NCBI RefSeq assembly: GCF_038396675.1
Contig: NC_088924.1
Location: 32,837,001-32,901,000 of the forward strand
Reading direction: 5' to 3'
Length of the DNA stretch: 64,000 nucleotides
Origin: Hydra vulgaris
Lineage: Eukaryota > Cnidaria > Hydrozoa > Anthoathecata > Hydridae
How positions within the stretch are numbered: the stretch's first letter is position 1; every line of letters begins with the position of its first letter. The position numbers and the translations under genes were made by a program. The notes beneath the pieces were generated by a model. That model had not been told where the DNA came from and made no database searches. It was given only the letters and a program-made list of their open reading frames with translations. Of this stretch, positions 11,138-52,134 are shown one piece after another.

Positions 11138-12070
11138 GTGTTGACCAAAATTTGCAGTTATAAGTGGCTCATCAAAATGTATCAAATGGCTTTTTCTTTG
11201 TCTAAATTACCGCAAGGATCAGTGCTAGGACCACTACTATTTGTAGCCTATATCAATGATATCTCCGATAAAATAAAATCAAGCTGTAAACTCTTTGCTA
11301 ATGACACGAAAAACCATAGAGCAATAAAAAAAAAAATGTTATAACTTCATCAAGAAATAGACGTATTAGTGGAATGGTCTAATGAGTGGTTGATGAAGCT
11401 CAACCAGCAAAAATGTAAGATTATGGTAATTGGAAATAACCAACACAAATCTTCAATGGACAGTACAGCTTTAGTGTATGGAAAAAGATTTAGGTGTGTA
11501 CGTTTCTGACGATTTAGGATGGAAACACCATGTAAATAAAGCAGTAATTAAAGCAAATCAAAAGCTAGGTCAGATCAAACACACTTTTAAATTCTTAAGT
11601 GAAAAAACAACAAAACTCTTGTTTATAGCCTTAGGTCATTAAGATTTAGAATATGCAACTCCCATCTGTAATCCTTATTGGCAGTATTATAAAGATAAAC
11701 TAGAGAGTGTTCAACAGAGAGCTACTAGAATAGAAAGTTTAAGAGGATGTAGCTATGAAGAGAGATTAAAAAAGTTAGGTTTACTATCGCTGGAGAATAG
11801 AAGAAGAAGAGGTGATATGATACAAATGTTTAAATATTTGAAAGGGTACGATATCATAAACTTTCACATAAAACCCGAAATGCTAGACAAAGACCATAAA
11901 ACTAGAGGCTACAATAGTTAACTAAGAAGACAATATACGGGAAATATTAAACGACACCATTTTTTCACCATTAGAGTTGTAAATGACTGGAACAAACTTA
12001 AATAGATGCAGTTAGTATCAACCAAATCAAAAACAAATTGGATGAACATTTTGAATACTAATTTTTACTA
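11138..12070 (+). pseudogene. Non-LTR retrotransposon 3' part (reverse transcriptase)
   Basis: Translation gives LPQGSVLGPLLFVAYINDIS followed by LFANDTK. These are RT motifs B and C of Jockey/CR1-like non-LTR elements, but the catalytic FADD has become FAND. Downstream, in other frames, come EWSNEWLMKLNQQKCKIMV, EDLGVYVSDDLGWKHHVNKA, ESVQQRATRIESLRGCSYEE and RVVNDWNKL, the usual C-terminal order. Stops and shifts are numerous. The protein 5' of the RT palm is missing, consistent with 5' truncation. Confidence 0.8.
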
Positions 12071-12439
12071 TTTTTGTGTATTACGGCTGTTAAAGTACAA
12101 ACTCTACGCAGTTTGCACTCATCACTTTTGAAGTGTACAGCACGATTATATTATATTATAAATTGTATGATTCATTTTATTAAAAACCAATTAGTTTCAC
12201 AAAAAGCCAAAAAGTTTTTTGGCGTGTACAAAGACTATACTGTTTTTCGTTAAAAAACGAAAACAAATTGATTTTGCAACAATTCAAATTTGAAAAAACT
12301 TTTGTTTATAATGATGACATTCCAAAGGTTGGTGCATCAAATAGTGTTCAGGAAGAATGCATGTTGTATATGAATGTTAATGATGTTTGAACGCTATAAA
12401 TAAGTATAAGAGTATTTGATCACTGGTGAATGTTAAGTT

Positions 12440-12565
12440 CCATCGTCGGCTCTAGTCGAACGACTATTTAGCAGAGCAGGAAAAATACAAACGCCAAGGC
12501 GTAGCTTTCTAAATGATATCACGTTTAAAAAAGTGCGGCTGCTAAAAACAAATGTGGACGACTGA
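12440..12565 (+). pseudogene. hAT transposase C-terminal dimerisation segment
   Basis: An open stretch of 41 codons to a TGA reads PSSALVERLFSRAGKIQTPR then RSFLNDITFKKVRLLKTN, the hAT C-terminal (dimerisation) motif with its P-S-S-A-x-V-E-R-x-F-S signature. Upstream pieces at about 12300-12420 are out of frame. A likely 3' terminus of the element is the sequence ending at about 12916, whose reverse complement begins CAATGCTGGGTAAAATACTT. Confidence 0.75.
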
Positions 12566-12820
12566 ATGAATGATATTTAAATATAAATGTAGTATAATGA
12601 CTAATAATTACTTTCGAGCAATGATAGGGTATAAGAGAAAATTCTTAAAATGGCAGTCGTATCTTTCGTAAATTGTAATTTTGGTAAACTATTTTACATT
12701 TAAAACACTTTTTTTAAAGTATTTTTATTTTAAATACTTTGAAGTATATCTATTTGTGATTATATTTGTCCATGGGCATAAACATTTATGTATGAAAAAG
12801 ACGTATATGTTTAGGCATTC

Positions 12821-12917
12821 ACAGTGCTGGATAAAATACTCTAATATAAGTAAATACAAGTACTGCAGTATCTGTATTTTATAAATTTTATAAAGTATTT
12901 TACCCAGCATTGTAAAT
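12821..12917. repeat. Short hAT-like inverted terminal repeats
   Basis: CAGTGCTGGATAAAATACT at the left and the complement of CAATGCTGGGTAAAATACT at the right lie about 100 bp apart. This may be a minimal fold-back element or the 3' end of the neighbouring hAT remnant. No clear 8-bp duplication is visible. Confidence 0.5.
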
Positions 12918-13740
12918 GTCATTAACTTTTTCATACATATATGTTATATAGTTATATATGTAATTTTTTTTTATAATGTTATTCATAAATGATCATTTCT
13001 TTTTGTTGGAATATTTCAATTTTGTTTTTTTAATGGAAAAGCTTTTAAAAGCGGAGACTCTACCAGAAGAAATGTACAATGTCTAGTTTTAGTTGTTTAT
13101 TACTCGTTAAAACAATATAGCTTTCAACTGTAATTTTTATATCATGCGTAAGTTATAATAAATTATAATCATCTTATATTAAGTTATATGCAATAGCTCT
13201 TTGTTACAATTGGGTAGAATGAAGGAATGAATAAAGATTTCAACAGGGTCCAGAAAATCTTCGTCAGCTCAACGAAAATATTGTACAACGATGTACTGAA
13301 TGAGATAAGTGATGTTAAGTTGAAGACTGTAAACAAACAAAACGTCTCTTATTTTGTAATTTAAATTAAAAACCTTACAAATAATGCAATTCCATTCATA
13401 CTTCCAAGCATTTTTTGCGATAAAGAACCTCTTTAGTTAGCTAACGCAGATAAAAAAAAAAAAAAGATTAGTGAAGTATTCGCTTTAAAAAGTTTTTCAG
13501 TATAGTTTTTATCTTTTTTGCGGTTTTTAAAACTCAATACAGTTAATGATTAAACTCAATTTTATAAATATCGTAATTATTTACTTATAATATAGTTAAT
13601 TAACGTAGTTGTTATTATCAATTCATATTATGTTTCTCCTATTTAGTATCCAATCTATTTAACTCTAAAACTGAAAATCAAAAAAGATTAATTAATCCAA
13701 AACGAATAAATCTCGACGCAAAAGAAATTCTTAGCAAATC
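12918..13740. other. AT-rich stretch without recognisable gene
   Basis: No conserved protein segment, RNA fold or repeat boundary was recognised in this interval; it contains short A runs only. Confidence 0.5.
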
Positions 13741-13745
13741 GTTTT

Positions 13746-13832
13746 CTGATACTTGTGGCTTGGGTCTTGTCTGATACTTCTGATACTTGTAGCTTGGGTC
13801 TTTACTGATTACTTGTGGCTTGGGTCTTGTCA
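13746..13832. repeat. Three-copy minisatellite
   Basis: The unit CTTGTGGCTTGGGTCTT with TGATA-type linkers occurs three times with small changes, which explains the repeated RPKPQV in the minus-strand frame. Confidence 0.75.
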
Positions 13833-13973
13833 TCTGTGCATAGTACTTTTTTGATGTAGCATAACCCAAAGAAAAAAAAACGGTGTCTTTGTAAACTTAC
13901 AAATATCATAACATTAAAAACATAGTTTGCTTTTCATACTTGTAATTATAAATTATAATACTTATATATTTAT

Positions 13974-14165
13974 AGGTGGGGTTTGAAACGCGGATCCTTT
14001 GTTTCTGAGGCAAGTGTCTCAAAAACAAAGGATCCGTGGTTCAAACCCTATCTCTAGACAAGTTTTGCGACATCGGTTTGGAAGGAGGCGTGAGCTTCCA
14101 ATTAAATGCTCATCCGCGGTGCTCTGTGATGAGACCATAAAAGATGAGCACATAAAAAAAAATAA
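13974..14165 (+). mobile_element. SINE-like unit with B-box and hairpin
   Basis: A tRNA-type B-box-like sequence, GGTTCAAACCC, lies at about 14038. It directly follows a strong hairpin whose 14-base arms (CGGATCCTTTGTTT and its complement) enclose an 18-base loop. A roughly 90-base body (CATCGGTTTGGAAGGAGGCG, GCGGTGCTCTGTGATGAGAC) comes next, ending in an A-rich tail near 14150. This order (pol III box, body, A tail) is that of a tRNA-derived SINE. The hairpin replaces the expected A-box part, so the head may be rearranged. Confidence 0.5.
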
Positions 14166-14617
14166 ATAATAATATATATATTTATATATAAACAGTTTTT
14201 CTCAATTGTAATATTTTTTTATTTTATAAATTTTTGCTAGGTTATAGATACCACACTTTTACGAAAATCGGTTTTTTAAAAAACCAAATTAGTTTTACAG
14301 AATGTTTCAATAAACGAATTATTTAAAAAATTATGTTTTGTTTTTTTAGAAAACAAAAATAATTTCGATTTTTTAAAACCAATTTGAATACCCAGATAAT
14401 CAAATTAGGTTAGTTTTCTAGAAAACGACGCTATTAGGTTTTTTCTGGATACTTGATATTGGTTCGTTTGATGAGACAAAAAAGTTTTCACATTAAACGT
14501 TACAAATTTTAACTTGATGAGTTAGGTTTTGCAGATTACAAATATTAATATCAGTGATTACAACTGAGTACGAAAATTTAAATTTATTTCAATATTTATA
14601 TACGTTATTGCCAATCT

Positions 14618-14825
<208 letters not shown>

Positions 14826-15432
14826 AGAGAGAGTTTATTTTCAATCGGTAGTTTATGTCATTAGCGTAAACTTGATTATACATTATTCTAAAACTTTTGA
14901 AAAGATGGGAAGAACTTTAAAATATAGCAATAGTAGCACGACGCTTTACGTCTTGAAGGAGTTGCTTTAGCTATTTCAGGTAATCTGGAAACCACTTTGT
15001 GTATATGAAAAATCATAAACCTTAGTAATAATATATTATAAAAGTTTTTAGAATATGAAATAAACCATAATATTAAATACAATAATATAAAACTAATTCT
15101 AAGAACTTTTTTTACAATTTGTTAAAAGATCACACTGCTAATTACAAATTAAAAAATTTTATTTTTTTAAAAAAACTTTATTTAAACTGTAAATATTTCT
15201 AACATTGTATATAATATAAAAATGATTGCAACTACAATTCTAAGAAAAACATTTTGTGCTATTTCGTTAACTCAGTTTAATTATTTAAACGAATTTTATT
15301 TTCAAATTTTGTTTGGATATTATACAATATTCAAATTTTGTTTGGATAACGTTTAATACTTTGTCGAATAAACGTTGAATATGATACAAAGTAAAGACTG
15401 CTGAAATTTAAAATTTTAAAATTATTTCATTG

Positions 15433-44682
<29,250 letters not shown>

Positions 44683-45289
44683 CTAAAAATAAAAATATTA
44701 AAATAAAAGCAAAAGTTTTCGATTATTCAACAGTTATCAAAAAAAATATTTTTAATAATAGTTATCAAAATTAAAATCAACTTAATGCTCATTTGTTGCT
44801 TGGTCATTAGTGATTTTTATTTAAATTGCATTCTCTTAATTCCAGATGGAATTTAATGAATATTTATACAGGATAAATTACTTTAGAAAATATTAATATT
44901 CTGTTACCAATGTAAGTCTTGTAATAAAATATAATTAAAATTAAAATCAAACAAAGTAATAAACCCAAATGATACAAAAAATGCAAAGTTAAAATAATAC
45001 AAAAGCATCTATTAAAGCAAATTTTTAACATTTTAAACTTCAGTCAATGAGTTAACTTTTGTATATTCTAATCGTCAACAAGTTGGTATTTTGGAACTTT
45101 TGTTAAGTGATTGTTACTTCTTGTTGCTTTTGCATGACTGACAACTTCAAAGTAGCTGGTAAAGCTTGAACATAATAAACCAAGTATGCATTACTTTGTA
45201 TAGCATACTTAGACAAGATATAACAAGAATTTGCATGAATTTTTGTTATCTTTATGGTTAATGTTTACATTTGTTATACAAGATGCACA
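44683..45289. other. AT-rich stretch, no gene seen
   Basis: Upstream of the EF-hand exon on the plastin strand. A first exon carrying the start codon is expected on this side but could not be recognised. Confidence 0.45.
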
Positions 45290-45291
45290 TA

Positions 45292-45657
45292 AGGGTGTTT
45301 CATATTTTATCAATTTTTGAAATTGAACTTGCAAATCGATTTATAAATTGACCATTTATATGAAAATAAGTTTGAGCAAAAAATATATATATAATTGTAA
45401 GTCCCCGTCAATTCGATTTTGGGCAAAAATGTTATGTGTTTTAAACGCCTGGCACACCTTAAGATTTGTCCAATAAAATTTTTTATTCTTTTAAATAATA
45501 TATGATGGATTGAATAGTAATCCCCAAAATCGAACTGGCGGGGACCCTAAAAATTATATATATATATTTTTTGCTTAAACTTATTTTCATATAAATGGTC
45601 AATTTGTAAATCAATTTGCGAATTTAATTTCAAAAATTGATAAAATATGAAACACCC
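45292..45657. mobile_element. 366-bp near-palindromic MITE
   Basis: AGGGTGTTTCATATTTTATC at the left and its complement at the right, with TA on each side. The arms pair over about 160 bases each, including AGTCCCCGTCAATTCGATTT against its diverged complement. No coding sequence. Confidence 0.88.
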
Positions 45658-46287
45658 TAATGGACATGTATGCAGAGATGCTAACTTATTAGTTTTGAAT
45701 TTGGTAACTTGAGACAAAGATTTCTACAGTCGATTCAAACAGGTATAATAGTCAAAAATGGGTTTCACTGCAAGAGTTGTTAATAAATATCTAACTTTCT
45801 TTAGTAATCTTAATCTGCCACAAGCTTTTTTTGTATGCTTTCTTTTTTTTTCTCTCGAGAGGAGTTAAAATATTTACTAAAAGAATTTAATGTTAAATAA
45901 AAAGTTCAAAGTCAATTGAGTTCTTGTTGTATTAAAAAAGTGTTTTAAAACTTTAAGCATTTAAATTGCTAACACTACTTTACAATAAGTCATTATCAAA
46001 AAAGAAACTACATCAATTAAAAAAATGAGCAAATACCTCTCTTGTTTAAAGAGATAAATAAAAGAATAACTAATAATTAATTACAGACTATTATCTTTAC
46101 CATTAGTTCCATGTAAGATTATTATATCAATTATTCATAATGTAGTTATGAACCTTATTGAAAATAGCGTATTAAATGAACACATATACACATATATTAT
46201 TAATATGATGTCACTAAATTTTGGAAACATTAGATATAATTATTAAACAATAGATATAATAATCCCTTAGAAAAAACCATTTAGATT

Positions 46288-47620
46288 AGTTATATGCAGA
46301 TTTTGCTAAATCATTTGATAAAGTATTTTATATCTTTTTTATTAATCTGGCATGTAGCCAAATAAATAAAAAAGGTACTGTTAGAAACATTTTAAATTGA
46401 ATAGAAGATTTTACATAATAGAAATTTATGTAAATTACATAACTTACATAACAGAAAACAGAAATTTCTTCTACACCTTTTCAAGATGTAATTGAGAACT
46501 TGAAAGTTGTAATTAAGAAAAGTAAGATGTACTTGAGAAGATGAAAGTTGTAATTAAGAAACGTCAGGTGTAATTGAGAAAATGAAAGTTGTAAATAAGA
46601 AATCATAAAATGTAATTGAGAACATGATAGTTGTAATTAAGGAAAATATAAAGAATACAAAGTTCTCTGTATTTTGAATTTTGTAGTCCTAATATACTTT
46701 GTAATTTAAGGCTGGAAATAATAATATAATATCAGTTTAATATAAGAACTCATGAAAAAGACATTTGAGGTTTAAGCGGTGACTGGTAAAATCCTATCGG
46801 GTGACAATTAAAACTTTCTTTTATTTTTGTTTGTGAAAAATTTAATTAAGATTTCAGATGAATAATAAATAAAACACAAATAATTCCATTACTGTATACT
46901 GTATTGCTGGTGCATACAAATGCTAAACTTGATATTATTAACTTATTAAAATGCATGTCCAAGAAGAACTTTTATAATGACCTTTAAGCTCATTACATAA
47001 CATAACATTGTGAATTCGCTATTACAAATAATGTATTCTCATTTACATATTACAATTTCTTAATTACAACTTTTGTTTTTCTAATTACATATTGCAATTT
47101 CTTATTTACATATTAGGTTTCTCAAATACATTTCAAAATTTCTTAATTACATGTTGTGTTTCTTAATTACATATTGCAACATCTAAATTACATGTTGTAT
47201 TTCTCAATTACATCTCACTTTTCTTAATTACAACTTTCAAGTTCTCAATTACATCTGATCTGAAAAGGTGTAGATGACTATGTATCAAACTGGTAACCAG
47301 TTATCAATGGTGCACCTCAGAGCTCTGTTTCAGTATTACTTATGCTCTTAATATTTTTCAATGAATTGATTTTAATGATTTTATTATAACTGATTTAGAA
47401 CGTGATCTTAGTGTCATAGTTCAATTAGATCTAAAATGGGATTTACAAACCAATACAAAAATTTGTAGGGCTTATTCAATCCTGGGTTTAATTCATCAAA
47501 TTTTCAAATAATTAGATATAAATATGCCACTTTGAGTTTGCTGTACAAGATTGGTCTATATCCAAAACAGAATATTATTAAACTATTAAATGTTATTGTA
47601 CTCCACAACTGTTTCACTGT
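46288..47620 (+). pseudogene. Non-LTR RT remnant split by a fold-back element
   Basis: Before the insertion: YADFAKSFDKVFY (RT motif A region). After it: VINGAPQSSVSVLLML (motif B region, G-x-P-Q-x-S-V) and LERDLSVIVQLDLKWDLQ, KICRAYSILGLIHQIFK, typical C-terminal blocks. Motif C is not readable. The two halves share strand and order and flank the element at 46471-47273. Confidence 0.65.
46471..47273. mobile_element. Foldback-like element with tandem-repeat arms
   Basis: Ends CTACACCTTTTC and GAAAAGGTGTAG are complementary. Each arm (about 180-230 bases) is a tandem array of a roughly 36-base unit containing GATGTAATTGAGAA and GTTGTAATTAAGAAA; the right arm is the same array inverted (TTCTTAATTACAACTTTCAA). 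The unique centre is about 350 bases with no ORF. The layout resembles Drosophila Foldback elements. Confidence 0.75.
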
Positions 47621-47742
47621 TGTTATAGCCTTAATTTATTATTTTTATTGATAATATTGGTGCAGTAAAATTGAAATAAAGTGTTACAATTTTAATTATA
47701 ATAAAATGGTTTTAAGTTTGTCCTTTAATAACACTAATTCAA

Positions 47743-47826
47743 TACTATGTTAATAAGCATTAAAGTCAAATTTAATGTGTATAATATACACATTAAATTT
47801 GACTTTAATGTTTATTGACATAGTAC
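47743..47826. repeat. 84-bp palindrome without spacer
   Basis: The left arm, ending AATTTAATGTGTATA, is mirrored by TATACACATTAAATT and onward; about 42-base arms with two mismatches and no loop. Confidence 0.92.
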
Positions 47827-47907
47827 ATCACTGTATATATTATAATAAAGTTTCACATTTATTGAACATGAGTATTTCAAAACAAACTAACTTTTTTACT
47901 TTTAACT

Positions 47908-47976
47908 CTTTGATATTGGTAGGTACATCTTTTAAGTTAACATTTAACTTAAAAGCTGTACCTACCAATATCAAAG
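47908..47976. repeat. Palindrome, 33-bp arms
   Basis: CTTTGATATTGGTAGGTACA and onward, and its complement, with one mismatch and a 3-base spacer; only 80 bases from the previous palindrome. Confidence 0.92.
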
Positions 47977-48319
47977 AACAGTTTTAACAATATATGTATC
48001 ATAATTATAATATAAAACTACTGGATTATTTAATAATCATTTCAAAAACCTGTTTACGAAAAAAAAAATATTTTATGAGCAAGAAACTAAATTAATATAT
48101 TTAAACTTTCATTTGTACTTTTTGTAATTATATATAGACAATAAACCATCATTTGATAAGTCAGTAAACATTGTCTTTAATAGATTACTAACCCATAAAT
48201 GTTCTTTAAAGTTATGTTTAATATGTTGTATTGATATTGACACCAATGAACTTTAGTTCTTGTGCAAAGACAGTGGCAAAACACCTAGATTGCATAACTG
48301 ATGCACTGGAACTAAAGGA

Positions 48320-48720
48320 GAGTTGTTAACAAGGCCAAAAGTAGCGAGGCCAAAGCCATATGTTACAAGGCCAGGACCAAGACCAAGGCCAAGTTACGAG
48401 GCCAAGGACAAGAATTTTTTAGGTCAAGGCCAAAAATAAGAATTTCAAGGCCAAGGCCTACGTAAACATTTTGAAGACCAAAAACTTTATTAACAAAACG
48501 GTAGCTAACAAGTGCTGTGACAATAAAACCACATGGTGTAAAAATAGATCAAGGTTATGCTCAGAACTCTAAATCAATAAAAAAGTATACTTGTAATTAT
48601 ATATGAAAGCCGATAACAAAACAAAAAAATAAAAACTTTTAATTCTGTAGCTTTTTGGTTTTTTTTTTTTTTTTTTTAGGGGCAAGGGCAAAAGAATTAA
48701 GGCCAAGGCCAGGGTCTTGG
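48320..48720. repeat. AAGGCCAAGG-type degenerate repeat
   Basis: Irregular repeats of AAGGCCAAGGCC/AAGACCAAGG at 48320-48480 and again at 48675-48720 (inverse flank TTGGTTGG). They could be subterminal repeats of an element about 400 bp long; no TIR is certain. Confidence 0.55.
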
Positions 48721-48726
48721 TTGGAA

Positions 48727-48781
48727 CATTTTCTAAACCAACATCCTGGTTTTCTAAACCAGGATGTTGGTTTAGAAAATG
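48727..48781. repeat. Perfect palindrome, 26-bp arms
   Basis: CATTTTCTAAACCAACATCC and onward with an exact complement after a 3-base loop; directly follows the AAGGCC repeats. Confidence 0.93.
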
Positions 48782-48822
48782 TGCAAAGTGGACATATTTA
48801 GATAGTATTTTTAAAGAGTCAT

Positions 48823-50062
48823 TAGGGATCGTCCATAAATTACGTCACGCAACTTTTGACCGTTTTTGATCCCCTCCCTCCTTCCACATCGTCACAAAAT
48901 CGTAACACTTAAGGTAGCAGGGGAATAAAGAGGTATTTTTTGAAATTTTTTGAAAATTTCAAAATTTATATTTTTGAAAACATTAGGGTGTCTTTTTTCA
49001 TGGAAACTTGGTGTGATATAAAAAATCTTATGCATTCAAGCACAATTGAACCTGTCATTTCGAAAAGGGCACAAGTCCATTTATTAAAACTTTTCAAAAT
49101 CAACAAAAATATGATTTTTATTAAAATAATGTCTAGGTTGCTAAAGAAACTGAACATAGAAGTAGATAAATAAAGAACATATATAACTTATGTAATTTTT
49201 ATTTTTTATAGAAAAAACACAAATCATACAAAAACTTTTAATTCAAACTCATAAACTAATTTTTGAAAGTTTAGGACTTATGTCCTTTTCGAAATGACGG
49301 GTTCAATTTGCCCTACTAGATAAAACTGTTTAGGTTCTATGGCCATAGCAACCGCCTTAGAAACGACTATTTTTTATTTTTTTTTTTCTTTTATTTTGCC
49401 GTTTAAAAATACTACAATAACCGATTATATTTTACAATTTTTACATTAGTAACGACAGGACTTCTAGAAGATCATGAAGATCTTGTCATAAAGTCCTTTA
49501 CAATATTTGGTTAATTTTTAATAAAAATACAATGTCTTTAGTGAAATAATAATACACAATATGAATATGATGTGTCTCAGAATTGAGACCTGATCTAGAC
49601 ATCTAGTTTTCACCTTAAGGCTTCTTTTTGTTTTTTTAAACGTTTTTTTTTAATTTAGTTTATAAGCTATACACTGAAGCCCCTGAAACCGTTCTATATT
49701 CAGAGCTTCTAAATAAAGGTTGTGTTATTGATTTTTATTTTCCTTCAGTTAAAAAAACCATAATATTTTCAATTAAAAAAGCTATCATTACTTGAAATGG
49801 GTTCTGAAAAAAGATATCATATATTACGATCACGGAAAAGAAAAGGATTTGCAACAAAATCTTTAAATGCATCAACAATAGTAAACAATGAATTGAGTCA
49901 AAACAAATCAGCTTCTGGAAAAAAATTAAATGTTTCATTTTCTAAAAGTGACCCTCCAATTTTCAGCAAGTTTTCATTGCAAGTTTTGAGTCGTCATAAA
50001 ACCACCACCTCCCCCCCCCCCCCTCCTCCTCTTTGTAGCGAAACGTAATTTATGGATGAATA
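48823..50062. mobile_element. ~1.2-kb element with CATAAATTACGT termini
   Basis: ATCGTCCATAAATTACGTCA at the left and the complement of ATTCATCCATAAATTACGT at the right. Such termini are common in animal DNA transposons, but I cannot assign a family. A smaller fold-back sits inside at 49042-49309. A modest plus-strand frame at 49797-50048 (83 codons, MGSEKRYHILRSRKRKG) has no recognised homolog. Confidence 0.55.
49042..49309. mobile_element. ~270-bp fold-back MITE
   Basis: AATTGAACCTGTCATTTCGA, with AAAAGGGCACAAGTCC next, is mirrored at the right end by the diverged complement (GGACTTATGTCCTTTTCG, AAATGACGGGTTCAATT). Nested in the 48.8-50.1 kb element. Confidence 0.72.
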
Positions 50063-50064
50063 TG

Positions 50065-51015
50065 TAAATTTGCTAAATTTTTTGACACAAAATGTTTTTT
50101 AATTCAATGTTTTAAAAACTTTTCCGCGACAAATTTTGTAGATATCTATGTCCCGAAGATATTTTTAGAAATCTATTGTCTGGATCAATAACATTCTCAA
50201 GACATATAAGGATATCAAAAACAAAGTGTTTTTGAGTTAAAGATTCAAAAACATTCTGAACCACAGGTTTTTACCACCATATTCATAAGAATAAATTATT
50301 TCTATATATAAATACTTCTTGTAACTACGCTACAACTAAACATTATCTTTCGGTCCTCAACAAAAATTTCCGTATGTCCCTCTCTGGAATACGTTGGCAA
50401 ACGTTTCGGCAGCAGAAAGTTTATCGCGGGTAATTTTTCTAAATATTTTAAATCAACCGGCGTAAATTACAATTATACCGGTGAAAATTACCGCTGGTAG
50501 AATCTTACGCCGGTAAAACCCCAGATATTTAAAATCGACGATTCAGATGTGTTGTGAAAGCTTTTAGTTTTTTCAGTTGTTTTCAGTTTTTTTGCTTCAG
50601 CAATTCAGATGTGTTGTTATAGCTTATAGTTAATCCGTCTAGTCGGAATCACGTGACTGTATCAGGAATTCAAAAGTAACCATATTGAATTAAGGGAAAA
50701 CAAACTATTCTTCCTTATATGCGAAGTGAAGATTTATTTAACAATCCATCCAGTCGGCGCAACGTCACTCCGAATTAAAAAAGACTGTTTTAAAATTAAC
50801 CATCTTAAAATAAATTTTTTGAGCGGCATAAATTACACCGCTCAAAGTATTGTAATTTTGTTGCTGTTTTGAACCGGCGTATACAAATACTACAATGTAG
50901 TATTACTACATCGCACCACACCAGACTACACCGGACTACACCGGAGTATAAAAACCGTATCATTAGAAGAAATAATGTGTAATCAAACTTGTAATGAAAA
51001 TTCATAAGAAAAAAA
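50065..51015. other. No gene seen; CCGGCGTAA inverted motifs
   Basis: Contains paired ACCGGCGTAA/TTACGCCGGT motifs at 50455-50515 and GC-richer repeats at 50820-50960 (ACACCGGACTACACCGGAG). These may belong to small elements, but boundaries are unclear. No coding segment was recognised. Confidence 0.45.
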
Positions 51016-51039
51016 TAAATGAAATTCGAAAAACTGAAA

Positions 51040-51450
51040 GTTTTCGCAACTTTAACGAAAACTAATAAACCTTACAACAGGAACAACTCACGAGTGTTAA
51101 TACGTTTTTTAGATGCAGAAAAAGCCTTTAATAGCTACAACTGGGATACGTTATTTAAGAAATTTTTCTTTGGTAAAGGTTTGCTTTGTATAGTTAACAC
51201 TATCGCTTCATTATATAAAAATAGTAGTGTAACAATATCATACAAATTCATACCAAGGTTGTAAATCAAATTTCTTTTATTTAAATTAAGGAGTATGACA
51301 AAGATCAATTTATCCCCTTTTCTAACATTTATTCCCAAACTAGTCTTGAAACAGTCAAAAATAAGGTCGGCACATCTATGTAGTTTAACATGCGTAGCAG
51401 TATATGCTGATAATATTATACTTTTGAGCTCTACACTCCTTGCCCTCTAA
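51040..51450 (+). pseudogene. L1-like reverse transcriptase fragment
   Basis: RFLDAEKAFNSYNWDTLFKK is the motif A region of L1/Tx1-type RTs (LDAEKAFDxxxWxxLF). FGKGLLCIVNTIASLYKNSS follows, and in another frame VAVYADNIILLSS (motif C, YADD changed to YADN). The region between is out of frame. A different lineage from the Jockey/CR1-type copies. Confidence 0.7.
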
Positions 51451-51454
51451 ACGC

Positions 51455-52130
51455 TGATTAAAAAAATCCAATATTTACGGAAATTTAAACGGAAATAAAA
51501 CTAAATGTTAACAAAAACCGATTTTTTACATTTAAGTAAAAGAATAGAAAACATTCAACTATGAGAATTTTTAAGGTGAGAATGTTTAAGATTCTATAGG
51601 TAAGTTGAACAGTTAATTTGTTATTATGATATGCTAAAATATTTCCTATCTTTAGCTTAATATTGAACTCTGGTAAATTAAAAAGGTATAAAAAAATGGT
51701 TAACAAGTTATATTAAATTTATAAATGTATACAAAAATAACAATTGCATAGATTAAATCGAAAATTAGGAATTTATAAGTTTTAAGATTACTTTAACGTT
51801 AAAATAATTTTTTTTAACTTTACCTTTTGTAAAGTTTTATGTTTTATTTCGTATAAGTTTCAAGACTTTTAACTATTATAATTGCTTAATGACAATTATA
51901 TTATTAATTTAGTTTTTCTTAATTTTGAATTTAGTCTTTGCATTTGATATTTTTGTATATATTTATAAACTTAATATAATCTGGTTATTAATCTGTTAAA
52001 AATTAAGGCGAGACGCGGTTGGTTAACCACGTCTCGCAATAATTTTTATGCAATATTAATTTTATGCAATATTAATATATATTTTATACATAATTGTTCC
52101 CTAGGACCAGTTTAACCAATTGTTCTGTTA
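51455..52130. other. AT-rich stretch, no gene seen
   Basis: A short hairpin GCGAGACGCGGTTGGTTAAC with its complement occurs near 52008-52038 (GAGACGCGGTTGG / CCACGTCTC). Nothing else was recognised. Confidence 0.5.
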
Positions 52131-52134
52131 AGTA

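Noticed and set aside
14888..15082. Possible small minus-strand exon (VSRLPEIAKATPSRRKAS) downstream of plastin
   Set aside because: No splice pattern or homolog could be recognised and plastin already ends at 15433.
48940..49173. Overlapping plus and minus frames of 60-77 codons
   Set aside because: They lie in a fold-back MITE and have no recognisable protein similarity.
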